NCBI RefSeq assembly: GCF_000092185.1
Contig: NC_014160.1
Location: forward strand, 434,001 to 498,000
Direction: 5' to 3'
DNA: 64,000 nt
From: Thermosphaera aggregans DSM 11486
GTDB lineage: Archaea; Thermoproteota; Thermoprotei_A; Sulfolobales; Desulfurococcaceae
The translations under genes were made by a program, and so were the position numbers. Under the pieces are notes generated by a model. That model had not been told where the DNA came from and did not search any database. It saw only the letters and a program-made list of their open reading frames with translations. This document shows positions 9,362 through 17,802 of the stretch, piece after piece (the stretch's first letter is position 1; every line of letters begins with the position of its first letter).

Positions 9362-9589
9362 ATGGGCCGTAGCACTCCATCGCTCTGGATCAGTGTGAGC
9401 GAGTATGTTGAGAGGCTGAGAAAGATTTCCGAAATGCTTCCAAAGGATGAAAGGGGGAAGATTCTATGCTTCCTCGAAGATTTAGAGTCGACAATCTCAT
9501 TCTGCATGCACACAGGTGTTGTGGACCCGCTCGAAGTCTTATTCATTCACTTAATAAGAAAGATGGATAAGGAGTGCAGGGGCCACTAG
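9362..9589 (+). CDS. Small protein upstream of polB2, unknown function
   Basis: This is a 75-residue, mostly helical protein with an acidic middle (EMLPKDERGKILCFLEDLEST). I do not recognise a family. It lies 61 nt upstream of polB2 in the same orientation and divergent from the P-loop-less RecA relative, which suggests a shared module. There is no clear Shine-Dalgarno before the ATG. A TTTAAACA element at about 9322-9329 sits roughly 33-40 nt upstream, so a very short leader is likely. The 110 nt divergent region contains one copy of GAAACT at 9288, which is the complement of the ANTTTC damage-response hexamer described in Sulfolobales. A single copy could be chance. Confidence 0.6.
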   Translation: MGRSTPSLWISVSEYVERLRKISEMLPKDERGKILCFLEDLESTISFCMHTGVVDPLEVLFIHLIRKMDKECRGH

Positions 9590-9650
9590 GGTTCGAAAAC
9601 TTTCGCCTAACTCCCCGATAGAAGCCAGGATTTGAATTCAGGGGTGCTTA

Positions 9651-11561
9651 TTGCGTGAAAAGTGGCTCCTTGACGCGTCGATAAGGGATGATAAGGTTGT
9701 CCTATCCTTATACGATGAGGAAAACCATGCTGTGAAGGAGCATGAGACTGAGTTGGTCTTTCATGGGTACATCATCTCTGAAAACCCGATTTCGCTAGCA
9801 GAGGAGATCGGGGGTTTAGACGGGGTTGTTTCCTCGCGGGTTGAGAAGTTCAGGATTCCTCCTTACTACGTTGACACGGTCGACGTCGTGGTGTTCAAGA
9901 CCAAGAGCTACAGGTTGTTGAGAAAACTATTGAACCAGGGTATTGGGAAAGGTTTGAAACCTGTAAACAACCATCCTCACCCGCTGGTTGAGGCTTTATA
10001 CAGGGCTGGAATACGCCCCCTCACAAGAGTTAATGTTGATGAGAAAAATACTCCTGCTACAGTGGAATGGCGTCCTGCCGATAAGGATCCTGCAGTGGAC
10101 TACGTAGTGTTGCGCGTTGAGCACGGGTATTTCGTAGCGGAGACGCCGGGCGGTGAGAACCGTTTCTGGGAATTAAGAGATGTTGCAGAATTCATTGTTT
10201 CAAACAAGTTCCTCCTAGCGTTCACTGATGAGTTAACCTATTTGCGGCTTCTCGAAGCAGAACCCAGCCTGGCTCGTAAAGTGTATAGGTGGGTTACCGG
10301 AGGGGGCTTCCATCCATCGGAATACTTCGAATGGAGCAGGCTGAGCTATACGCCGTTAAGCATGATGGGCAACGTTAGCATAGGCAAGATCCTCACCACA
10401 CTGGAGGCATTGCTTGCGAGGGATAGGAAGCTTCTAGTTGATAAAACCTATGGGAGGAGAGAGCCTTGGAGAACCGTGAGGGAGCTATTGGTTTATGACA
10501 GGGGAGGAGTAGTATATCAGCCTAGTCCGGGGCTTTACTGGGGGGTCTGCCAAGTAGATTTCAAAAGCCTATACCCGAGCATAATAGTCAAACATAATGT
10601 TTCAGGCGAGACCGTAGACAAGCCTTCCTGCTTAAACAGAACAAGCTTCCACTGGTCCCCCCACACGGTGTGCATGGATGAGGAGGGGGTGGTACCTGGG
10701 AGCATTCGGAGGCTGATAGAGTTGAAAGAGCTTTACGATGAACTGGGGAAAAAGACTGGCGAGGAGCTTTACGAATATAGGAAGAGCGCTGTTAAGTGGA
10801 TACTTGTCGCCAGCTTCGGGTATTTAGGATACAGGAACAGCTTGTTCGGCTCGGTAATGGCGCATGAACTTGTCACAAGCACCAGCAGGGAGTTGATGAG
10901 GCGTGCTAGGCTGGTCGTGGAGGAAAAAGGGTACAGAGTTATCCATGCAATAGTCGACAGCGTGTTCATCCAAGGAGTTGCCTCCCCCGAGGAGTGCGTG
11001 AGGGTTAAGGAATTGATTGAGGAAGCAACGGGTTTCAAAGCCAAGGTTGAGGCCCACTACACATGGCTTTACATACCGCGGGACGTGAAGGGTTTGAAAG
11101 GCGTTGCCAACAGGTATTATGGATTATTGTCCAGCGGAGAGTTGAAAGCTAAGGGTATAATGATGGTTAGAGGGGACACGCCAATCCTGGTTAAGAAAGC
11201 CCAGTATGAAGCCTTACTGGAATTGTCAAAGGCGGTGAGACCGGCTGAAATGGCTTCACGGCTTGCAAGAGCACACGCGATAATCGACTCCTATGTTGAA
11301 AAGCTTAGAAAAGGCGTTTTCAACGTTCTCGACCTAGTAATATTGCGCAATGCTAGAGAAGGCTATGTGAAACCGCCAGCCTATGTTTTCGAGGGAGAAC
11401 CCCCATACAGGCTGGCATACGTGTCGGGAAAACTGCGTTACCTGGAAAAGGTGGAATCATTAATGATTGATGTAAACAAGTATATTGAACTATTGGAGAA
11501 AGCCAGGAGAGAGCTTCCCAGTAAAAAAGATGTTGAAGCACTCATGGCCGGCGGCGAGTGA
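9651..11561 (+). CDS. polB2: Family B DNA polymerase, PolB2 (inactivated-type) clade
   Basis: The 636-residue protein is shorter than active archaeal PolB because the exonuclease region is reduced, and I see no DxE exonuclease motif. Motif A is intact (DFKSLYPSII, Asp 303). Motif B reads KWILVASFGYLGY (around 382-394), with Ala where active enzymes have Asn. Motif C, normally YxDTDS, reads HAIVDSVF (432-439), so the first metal-binding Asp is lost and only Asp 436 remains. This is the hallmark of the archaeal PolB2/Dpo2 family, implicated in DNA-damage tolerance in Sulfolobales. A TTG start at 9651 is used, with GGGGTG 5 nt upstream. Confidence 0.9.
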   Translation: MREKWLLDASIRDDKVVLSLYDEENHAVKEHETELVFHGYIISENPISLAEEIGGLDGVVSSRVEKFRIPPYYVDTVDVVVFKTKSYRLLRKLLNQGIGKGLKPVNNHPHPLVEALYRAGIRPLTRVNVDEKNTPATVEWRPADKDPAVDYVVLRVEHGYFVAETPGGENRFWELRDVAEFIVSNKFLLAFTDELTYLRLLEAEPSLARKVYRWVTGGGFHPSEYFEWSRLSYTPLSMMGNVSIGKILTTLEALLARDRKLLVDKTYGRREPWRTVRELLVYDRGGVVYQPSPGLYWGVCQVDFKSLYPSIIVKHNVSGETVDKPSCLNRTSFHWSPHTVCMDEEGVVPGSIRRLIELKELYDELGKKTGEELYEYRKSAVKWILVASFGYLGYRNSLFGSVMAHELVTSTSRELMRRARLVVEEKGYRVIHAIVDSVFIQGVASPEECVRVKELIEEATGFKAKVEAHYTWLYIPRDVKGLKGVANRYYGLLSSGELKAKGIMMVRGDTPILVKKAQYEALLELSKAVRPAEMASRLARAHAIIDSYVEKLRKGVFNVLDLVILRNAREGYVKPPAYVFEGEPPYRLAYVSGKLRYLEKVESLMIDVNKYIELLEKARRELPSKKDVEALMAGGE

Positions 11562-11564
11562 AAC

Positions 11565-11624
11565 CTACTGCTTCTTCTCCTCCTCTTTCTTCTTCTCTCC
11601 AGAAGCCTTCTTCTTACAAGGCAT
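11565..11624 (-). CDS. 19-residue Lys/Glu-rich microprotein
   Basis: A 19-codon reading frame starts at ATG 11624 and ends in TAG at 11565. The product begins MPCKKKASGE and continues as a run of Lys and Glu ending in Gln. Upstream on the same strand are TAAGGTAGGT, a plausible Shine-Dalgarno, and a TATA box TTTAAATATT about 38 nt before the ATG. This is correct spacing for a short leader. It lies convergent to polB2, only 3 nt past its stop. A second frame of identical length and similar composition occurs at 59257-59316. The function is unknown; it may bind nucleic acid or ribosomes. Confidence 0.5.
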   Translation of the reverse strand: MPCKKKASGEKKKEEEKKQ

Positions 11625-11656
11625 GCTCTTACCTACCTTATAATTATTGGGCAAAC

Positions 11657-11666
11657 AATATTTAAA
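11657..11666 (-). promoter_or_regulatory. TATA box for the 19-residue microgene
   Basis: On the minus strand this reads TTTAAATATT. Its centre is about 38 nt before the ATG at 11624, predicting a transcript that starts near 11636 with a leader of about 12 nt containing GGTAGG. Confidence 0.5.
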
Positions 11667-11704
11667 CAGGATGGTTTGGAAAACAAAAAAACCTGTGAAT
11701 TAAA

Positions 11705-12412
11705 CTACTCCTCTACTCCCTCAGGCTTCTCAATATGCTTTAGCAAAGCCTTTTCCCTGATCATGTTGACTACCTTCAAGGCTTCAGAGTACTCTGCATG
11801 CACCCCTCTCTTCGTGGTAGCGGATAGTTCATCCTGAAGGGCCTGCTCAACTGTTTTCCCATTCAAGGATATTTTGGTCTTCTCGTAGATCAATGGGTTG
11901 GGTTGGAGGACAGCGGCTTTTTTCAACACGATAGTGTTCTCATCCACGCCTAGGATTAAGGCGGCGCCAACCTCCTCGCGGTCAAGTTTAACAATGTAGA
12001 CATCATCACCGTCAATCGTTGTAGCAATCTTTTCAACGACGTAATTGATTGGTTTAGCAACTATTTCAGGTATCATATTAATTAAGTGTTCAACGTGTTT
12101 TCTAACCTCTTCCTTGGGAACTTGCTTGTATACTTCTATATCTAAACTCTCCCATTTCCACAAAATCCTGCGGCCTTCTTCGTCAACGTCGAATTCTATC
12201 CTGAGCCTGATGACATCCGTCTTATCAATTTTCAAATCCACAGTGAATAAGTGGTAGAGTGCTCTATTCAGTTTCCCTATTTCATCCTTGATTATCTTAT
12301 CCCATTCCTTATCTTTTTTCACTAGTGATTGAAGTAAGGCGTACAGTGCTCTACGCGTTTTAGTAGCGTATACTGCGGCTGGGATTAAACCAGTGTTTAT
12401 TTTATTGGGCAA
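11705..12412 (-). CDS. Conserved crenarchaeal protein, DUF2258-like
   Basis: The 235-residue soluble protein begins with a segment of the form STGLIPAAVYATKTRRALYALL. This resembles, from memory, the Thermoproteota family DUF2258, though I cannot confirm the family number here. The middle contains alternating strands and helices (IRLRIEFDVDEEGRRILWKWESLDIEVY), and the end is a charged helical tail. No catalytic motif is evident. It stands alone between the microgene and the OsmC gene, and each neighbour has its own promoter-like region. The function is unknown; the family is probably informational or structural because of its narrow conservation. Confidence 0.75.
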   Translation of the reverse strand: MPNKINTGLIPAAVYATKTRRALYALLQSLVKKDKEWDKIIKDEIGKLNRALYHLFTVDLKIDKTDVIRLRIEFDVDEEGRRILWKWESLDIEVYKQVPKEEVRKHVEHLINMIPEIVAKPINYVVEKIATTIDGDDVYIVKLDREEVGAALILGVDENTIVLKKAAVLQPNPLIYEKTKISLNGKTVEQALQDELSATTKRGVHAEYSEALKVVNMIREKALLKHIEKPEGVEE

Positions 12413-12456
12413 AACGCCCCCACTTAAATATTTTTTACATGCTCATATAAACTTTA

Positions 12457-12891
12457 TCAACTAGGCTTCACGATCACTTCTTCAAATATCTTTTCACAGG
12501 CTTTCACAAGGGTGTTGTAAATTGGGCATGTTGTCTTGACTTGGTTGATGATTGCTAGTGCTGTCTCTTCTTCAATCCCTGAAATATGGTACTTTATTCT
12601 GAGGCTCTTAACTCCCTCGCCAATTCCAAATTCGCCTTCAACACTTATTTCAACAATAGGCATTTTCTTGGACAACATTTTCGCGAACATGCCGAACATG
12701 AATGCTTCACAAGAAGCAAGTGAAGCTAGCATGTACTCTAATGGGGTGAAATCGTTCCCTACCCCTCCAAACTCGGGAAGTTCGCTTGCTTCCCTGACAA
12801 TGCTTCTAGCTTTTAAGACCACATTTGGATTTGAGGCAGTATATTTAGCTGTTACTTCAACCTTAGGAATTTCCATCTTCTCCAATCTCAT
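12457..12891 (-). CDS. OsmC/Ohr family protein
   Basis: This 144-residue protein matches the OsmC family of thiol-dependent peroxide reductases. Visible are the N-terminal strands, the central helix with the redox Cys in LASCEAFMFGMFAK, and the C-terminal TTCPIYNTL segment carrying the second conserved Cys. A Glu/Arg partner pair is expected but cannot be placed with certainty. Two starts are possible: ATG 12891 and ATG 12876, the latter preceded by GGAG. It is divergent from a TusA-like gene, and the pairing of OsmC with a TusA/SirA-like protein is common in prokaryotes and hints at sulfur or thiol metabolism. Confidence 0.87.
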   Translation of the reverse strand: MRLEKMEIPKVEVTAKYTASNPNVVLKARSIVREASELPEFGGVGNDFTPLEYMLASLASCEAFMFGMFAKMLSKKMPIVEISVEGEFGIGEGVKSLRIKYHISGIEEETALAIINQVKTTCPIYNTLVKACEKIFEEVIVKPS

Positions 12892-12984
12892 CCCAGAGCC
12901 TGGATATCAATAACAAAGTTATTAAACCTATTCTTCCTTAAATTAAAAATGAGGTATTTGCGTTATGTAAATCTGGGTGTTAAG

Positions 12985-13203
12985 ATGGAAGTTGATTTAA
13001 CAAAATCTGCTAGTTGTAGCGACAACCCAGTCACCCGGATCTTAAACTTGTTAAATGAAGGGATTAAGGAATTTATAGTAATTGTGCGCAAAGACACCGT
13101 GCCTTTCGACTTTGCGAGACTGGTAGCAATGAAGAAGGGCTATGAGGTCGAGAAGTTAGAAGAAGCCGAAATAATAGTTAAACTGAGATTTAAGAAAAAA
13201 TAA
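12985..13203 (+). CDS. Small TusA/SirA-like protein (tentative)
   Basis: The 72-residue protein starts at ATG 12985, preceded by GGGTG, and a TATA-like TTAAATTAAAA lies about 40 nt upstream. An upstream in-frame ATG at 12949 falls too close to that TATA box. The pattern of an initial VDLTKSASCSDNP, then a helix with NLLNEGIKEFIVIV, then a helix and a final strand resembles the TusA two-layer fold, with Cys 10 where TusA has its catalytic Cys. The usual CPxP motif is degenerate (CSDNP). It is adjacent to OsmC and 11 nt upstream of an MDP-1-type phosphatase. Family assignment is tentative. Confidence 0.6.
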   Translation: MEVDLTKSASCSDNPVTRILNLLNEGIKEFIVIVRKDTVPFDFARLVAMKKGYEVEKLEEAEIIVKLRFKKK

Positions 13204-13214
13204 GTGAGAAAGCG

Positions 13215-13733
13215 TTGAGAGTTTCTAAACTCTGCAAGGTCTTGTTCATCGATCTTGATGGTACTTTGTGGGATCACAAAGATGTCTCGCAAATGAAGCC
13301 TCCTTTTAAGAAAATAGGGGAGGGAATGATCATTGATTCTATAGGTACAACTCTTAAAATTAATGAAACCCTGCTTGAAATTTTGAAAACGATCAAAGAC
13401 GAAGGAGTCCTTCTTTCCACGCTAAGCTGGAATAATCCCGATATAGCTTTACAAGCATTGGAAGAGCTGGGGCTGAGAAACTTCTTTCACTACCACGCTA
13501 TAGAGTACCATCCAAGAAAGGACTTAATGGCTGAGAAAGCCTTAACATTCTTCAAAGAAAGATATAACTGCGAAGAATTCGAGATAGCCTACATAGACGA
13601 CCGAGATATTCATTTAAACGATTTGAGGAAGAAATATCCTGAAACATGCTTTATCATGGCGTGGAGGGATTTCTCAAGCATTAGCGAAGGGGTTGAGAAA
13701 GTTAAAAAATGCTTCACGAAAGCCTTTCCTTAG
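13215..13733 (+). CDS. Magnesium-dependent phosphatase-1-type HAD phosphatase
   Basis: The 172-residue HAD-superfamily protein carries motif I as FIDLDGTLWDH, the DxDxTLW form typical of MDP-1. Motif II is in LSTLSWNN, a Lys-containing segment follows (HPRKD), and motif IV is IDDRDIHLND. The MDP-1 family dephosphorylates phosphotyrosine or small sugar phosphates in vitro; the archaeal substrate is unknown. A TTG start at 13215 follows the upstream small gene by 11 nt, so the two are probably co-transcribed. The last 4 nt overlap the convergent tldE gene. Confidence 0.85.
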   Translation: MRVSKLCKVLFIDLDGTLWDHKDVSQMKPPFKKIGEGMIIDSIGTTLKINETLLEILKTIKDEGVLLSTLSWNNPDIALQALEELGLRNFFHYHAIEYHPRKDLMAEKALTFFKERYNCEEFEIAYIDDRDIHLNDLRKKYPETCFIMAWRDFSSISEGVEKVKKCFTKAFP

Positions 13734-15061
13734 ATTTCTGGACGCGTAACCATTATTTCCCTGGCTACAAGGTATGGTATTCTGGAGGGGGTTCTAACCT
13801 CCCACCACATCACATCATATCTCTCTCTAGTACACCCCGCGGTGTTTGTTAATAGTATTGGGAAAGATGTTGAAAGTCTTACCCTGCCGACCTGCCCAAC
13901 TACTTCCCCGTTCTCAACATACAAGGTTGCATCTCTAGACACGGTTGAAAATACACCTTCGGCATAGTTCTGATACCTAGTGTACCAGTTATTGGAGAAG
14001 AACACTCCCTTATCCACATCCTTGAACAAGTCTTTCTCGCTGAGCTCTCCGGGAGAGAGTTCAAGATTCCATGAGCGTGGAAACATCCATCCAGCATTAC
14101 CGGTGGATTTCACACCCATTTTACTAGCTGTTGAAACATTATGGAGCAGGTTTACCAACCTTCCGTTTTCAATTATTGGCTTGTCGAAGGTCTCAACTCC
14201 CTCATCATCGAAGGATGCGAAGCCAGGAAGGGTTGTGTCTCTGGGCTTGTCGAGAAGCGTTAAAGCTTCAGCGGCAACCTTGTCGCCAGGCTTGTATTTC
14301 AAGAACATTGAGAATCCCATTAAGACTGCCATAGCAGAAGCCATGAAAGTAAGGTAATTAATTAGGTTTCCAACCACTAATGGGGAGAGAATCACTGTGT
14401 ATTTGCCAGGAGTGAACTCTACTTTCTTATTGGAAACTGTCGCTAAATACCCTGCTCGATCCCCTACTTCCACGAGTTTTGATTCATCTAGCCTAGTACC
14501 TCCATAAGCCCAGTGACCGCTGAACTCTCCTTTAAACGATCTTAAGTAAGCCTCAACAATTGTTTTCGATTCTGATGCCTCGAACCCTCTACTATTGAGG
14601 ACGCTCCTGGTCTCATGTCCTAGTGTTAATGTCCCGGCAACACGGTCTACATTATATTTCAAGGCTGCTTCAATCATTTTGTAAACAAGCTTCCCAGGCT
14701 CGTTCCTAGCAGATAGCACGTTCGGGTCGACGCCGCCTTCCACAGGTCTCACGATACTTGGCTCCGGTAAAGGAGCGTATATTTCGGCCTCCTCAATCTT
14801 TTTAGCTATACTGGGGAGTTGTTCAACATCTTTTAATAATGTTTCAGGGTCTTTTGTCGAAAACTCTAGTAAGAATAATCGCCTATCCTTTGCTAGCCTT
14901 AGTGAGATATCGGTAATTTTCCAACTTTGAACCACGGAGGGCTCGGTATTCCAGAGCTTCACCATTACATTATCTCGCGTGACAATGCTAACTGCTACTT
15001 CATCAAACTTGTTCTTCAAGTTTTCAATAATCTTACGTCCAAGCTCGAGATCCACACTCAT
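13730..15061 (-). CDS. tldE: TldE/PmbA-family protein, partner of TldD
   Basis: This 443-residue protein belongs to the modulator of gyrase family (TldE/PmbA). It lacks the HExxxH zinc motif of TldD, as expected for the structural partner. Typical C-terminal segments are visible: a STGNAGWMFPR loop and a final strand containing VGRVRLSTSFPILLTNT. The start ATG overlaps the tldD stop by 1 nt, so translational coupling is likely. TldD and TldE form a heterodimeric metalloprotease that degrades unfolded peptides; in bacteria it also matures microcin B17. The archaeal physiological substrate is not known. Confidence 0.88.
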   Translation of the reverse strand: MSVDLELGRKIIENLKNKFDEVAVSIVTRDNVMVKLWNTEPSVVQSWKITDISLRLAKDRRLFLLEFSTKDPETLLKDVEQLPSIAKKIEEAEIYAPLPEPSIVRPVEGGVDPNVLSARNEPGKLVYKMIEAALKYNVDRVAGTLTLGHETRSVLNSRGFEASESKTIVEAYLRSFKGEFSGHWAYGGTRLDESKLVEVGDRAGYLATVSNKKVEFTPGKYTVILSPLVVGNLINYLTFMASAMAVLMGFSMFLKYKPGDKVAAEALTLLDKPRDTTLPGFASFDDEGVETFDKPIIENGRLVNLLHNVSTASKMGVKSTGNAGWMFPRSWNLELSPGELSEKDLFKDVDKGVFFSNNWYTRYQNYAEGVFSTVSRDATLYVENGEVVGQVGRVRLSTSFPILLTNTAGCTRERYDVMWWEVRTPSRIPYLVAREIMVTRPEI

Positions 15062-16500
15062 TAAGCCCTCACCCCCAGCGGTATCTTTTTCAATCTAACA
15101 TTGGGGCCACCAAACCATACGGGAACACCTTGCGAGGGCTCTCCCTTCCCACACGTCCCCGGGTAGAACGCAAGGTTTTTATCAACCCCTACTATGCTAC
15201 TATAGAATCCTTGGGTGGTAATCTCCAGGATAGGGTCTCTTACAGGCTCTGCGAGCTCGCCGTTTCTTATCATATATGCTTCTAATCCTACATACCTCTG
15301 ATTCCATCTAACATCGTCAATATTCCACTCCATGTAAGACTTGAGATAAACCCCGAGCTCGATGTCTTCTATAAGTTCTTCGAAATCCATGTCTCCTGGT
15401 TTAAAGTACGTGTTGCTCATTCTTATAATGGGTTCGGACGCGTAATCCATGGCTCGAGCAGCTCCATTACTACTGGTTCCGAACAAGAAGGCTGTGTGCC
15501 TATTGTGCAATGGCTCGTGAATCAACCCCTCTTTATACAAGTATCTCGGTTTAGCTGGAACCCCTTCATCATCGTAAAGATAGAAGCCGTTGCTCCCCGG
15601 GATGGTTGGATCTTCTATCACCGTTGCATATTCATTGCCAATCCTGAACGAGCCTATCATGGAGGGTTTCACGTATGATTCTCCTGCCTGTGCTGCTTCA
15701 CGTCCCAGGATCCTATCAGCCTCCATCGGGTGTCCAGCAGACTCGTGAACAAGAAGACCAACTATCTCCGAACCAACCACTACATCTACCTTTTCTTTGG
15801 GGGGTTGAACGCCATTGATCAGCACGTTTTCCAGCCTCTTCATTTCGTCTACGATGGTTTCAACCGGTTTCCACTCATCAATTAGTTCTAAACCTCCTGA
15901 CGCAGCAAAGCTAACCATTCTTTGAAGTGTCCCTTTTTCAGGGCTGAATAACACATTATTTGAGTCGACATATATTCTCGGGATTACCGAGTAAACGTAT
16001 GCGCCCTCGCTTGTTATTACTAGTTTCTCCTGGGTATGAGTTTCAACGCTGAACGTTGTAACCGGGATTTTAGCCTTAGTCAACTCCCTTGTAAGAGTTT
16101 TGTATAGAGATGAGCCCATTTCCACTATGTCTTCCACTACCAAGTCTTCAAGCTTGCGTTTAACCATTACCTGGTACGATGCTTTACCAACCCTCTCAGC
16201 GGAGAACTTGATAGGGTTCTTTCTGAGACTGCTGAGTGATTTCGCTCGCGCAACAGCCTTCTCAGCGGCTTCTAATATGCTTTCTCGATTAACATTATTG
16301 GTTGATGAGAAGCCGAGAGACCCGTTGACGAGAACTCTTATGCCGACGCCGCTCTTCCTACTAGATCCTGCGCCAAGGATTTTTCCGTTGCGGAGGCTGA
16401 TCGAGAATCCATAGTCCTTTTGAAACCTTGTTTCTACGTATTCAGCACCTAATTCTGAGGCGTGTTTGATTGCCGAATATAGGAGGGATTCGTCAATCAT
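15061..16500 (-). CDS. tldD: TldD-family zinc metalloprotease subunit
   Basis: I start this gene at ATG 16500 (MIDESLLYSA), because the 11 codons upstream to 16533 look non-coding and overlap an AT-rich promoter-like region. The product is about 479 residues. The zinc site is clear: LLVHESAGHPMEADR gives HExxxH, and a conserved Cys lies in the C-terminal CGKGEPSQG segment that supplies the third ligand. Family segments such as GSFRIGNEYATVIEDPTIPGS are present. It lies directly upstream of tldE with a 1 nt overlap, forming the usual two-gene operon of a TldD/TldE protease. Confidence 0.92.
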   Translation of the reverse strand: MIDESLLYSAIKHASELGAEYVETRFQKDYGFSISLRNGKILGAGSSRKSGVGIRVLVNGSLGFSSTNNVNRESILEAAEKAVARAKSLSSLRKNPIKFSAERVGKASYQVMVKRKLEDLVVEDIVEMGSSLYKTLTRELTKAKIPVTTFSVETHTQEKLVITSEGAYVYSVIPRIYVDSNNVLFSPEKGTLQRMVSFAASGGLELIDEWKPVETIVDEMKRLENVLINGVQPPKEKVDVVVGSEIVGLLVHESAGHPMEADRILGREAAQAGESYVKPSMIGSFRIGNEYATVIEDPTIPGSNGFYLYDDEGVPAKPRYLYKEGLIHEPLHNRHTAFLFGTSSNGAARAMDYASEPIIRMSNTYFKPGDMDFEELIEDIELGVYLKSYMEWNIDDVRWNQRYVGLEAYMIRNGELAEPVRDPILEITTQGFYSSIVGVDKNLAFYPGTCGKGEPSQGVPVWFGGPNVRLKKIPLGVRA

Positions 16501-16616
16501 TATAATTCTCCAGTCATTACGTATTATGTGCATAATATATAAATGTTTTTCTATAGAGACATGTTATTCTGGATTAGCCTGAGATGTAAAAGCGCTCTTA
16601 TTAAAAATTTAAGTCT

Positions 16617-17174
16617 TTATACTCCGAATAGAAGCTTCAAGGCTAGGCTCAGTCCGGCAGAGACAATTATTGAGACGACAGGGTGTTGCTTCAGCACGTA
16701 TAGGATTATGAACGCTACTATGAATATGGCGAGTGATACATAATTTATTATCCCTGTGTTCTTTTCGAGCAAAACCGTTCTGCTCACATTTATCAACGCG
16801 TAAAGAATCAGAGCCACAACGGCAGCGTTGATCCCTCTGAACGCGGTTTTAACTAAAGGATGTTCCATATAAGGATACAGCGACATCACTATACCCATAA
16901 TAACTAAGTATGGAACCGTGATCACGCCAAGAGTCGCTATTATTGAGCCCGGAATACCACCTAATTTGTAACCCACCCAAGTCGCGGAGTTTATAGCTAT
17001 CGGCCCCGGCGTACTCTCGGCAACCCCTAGAATCTCCACGAATTCTTGATCACTGATCCAGCCTTTCAGCTCCACCAGCTCTTTATAGAAGAGTGAAATT
17101 CCACCGTACCCACCGCCAAACATTATTGCCCCTATTTTTAGGAACTCTATAAAAAGCTCTAGGAGCGTAACCAT
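16617..17174 (-). CDS. Short-chain chromate-transporter family protein (single CHR domain)
   Basis: The 185-residue membrane protein has one CHR domain with five or six hydrophobic helices. Its N-terminal half contains FLKIGAIMFGGGYGGISLF and the downstream EILGVAESTPGPIAINSATWVGY, both characteristic of the CHR family. Long members have two such domains; short members usually occur as gene pairs. No second CHR gene is adjacent, because the neighbours are a HAD hydrolase and tldD. The transported anion in archaea is uncertain; chromate or sulfate export is the family precedent. Confidence 0.88.
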   Translation of the reverse strand: MVTLLELFIEFLKIGAIMFGGGYGGISLFYKELVELKGWISDQEFVEILGVAESTPGPIAINSATWVGYKLGGIPGSIIATLGVITVPYLVIMGIVMSLYPYMEHPLVKTAFRGINAAVVALILYALINVSRTVLLEKNTGIINYVSLAIFIVAFIILYVLKQHPVVSIIVSAGLSLALKLLFGV

Positions 17175-17240
17175 TGCTCGTTACCACCGATTAAGTGAAA
17201 TGGGGTTGAAAATATTTAAACAATACTTCTCTGTGTTTTG

Positions 17241-17792
17241 CTACAGGAGCTCCCTGACAAGAGACGGTAGCAATTTATGCGAGGTTACTCTGCGAAACTT
17301 TAAACCTAGCTCCTGCGCCGCTTTCTCATCATAAACAGTGTCGCCAAGAAAACCCATGCATTCTGCATTGAGAAGCTCTAAGGCTTTTTCAAGTTGGCGC
17401 TTTCTATCCAATCCTTCCTCTCGCGTGATTAAAAGGTCAACACACTGCTTCAAGCCGATTTTCTCCAGCAATTTGACCGCCGTCTTCCTTGATCGATTCG
17501 TAACTATTGCTATCGCGAGACCTTGTTGGTGGAGATTGCAAATGGTTTTAACATTTTCAATATAATCACTTGTTTCCAGCTTATCTATTGAAACAAGTTC
17601 TTCACTCTCAATAAGCTCCCATGCTTGATTTTTCAATTCCTTCGGCAAGTTTAATTTTTCAAGCGAAAGGCCTAAGGGTCTCAGCTCATCGTTAACCCCT
17701 AACAGCCTTCTCACTCTCTCCCTTAGAGATTCAAAGTCGACTAGGAAAGGTATTATGGTTCCATCAATATCGAATATTAGTGCTTTTCTCAT
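17241..17792 (-). CDS. HAD-superfamily hydrolase, phosphoglycolate phosphatase-like
   Basis: The 183-residue protein has motif I as IFDIDGTIIPF near the N-terminus, a helical cap region of about 60 residues, motif II in IAIVTNRSRKTA, and motif IV in GFLGDTVYDEKAA. This fits subclass I HAD phosphatases such as phosphoglycolate phosphatase or PpaX-like enzymes. The substrate cannot be read from sequence. It starts 10 nt after the stop of the asparaginase-like gene, so the two are probably co-transcribed. Confidence 0.85.
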   Translation of the reverse strand: MRKALIFDIDGTIIPFLVDFESLRERVRRLLGVNDELRPLGLSLEKLNLPKELKNQAWELIESEELVSIDKLETSDYIENVKTICNLHQQGLAIAIVTNRSRKTAVKLLEKIGLKQCVDLLITREEGLDRKRQLEKALELLNAECMGFLGDTVYDEKAAQELGLKFRRVTSHKLLPSLVRELL

Positions 17793-17802
17793 ACAGTAAC
17801 CC

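Noticed and set aside
12536-12913. 125-codon plus-strand open frame
   Set aside because: It is antisense to the OsmC gene, whose family motifs are clear.
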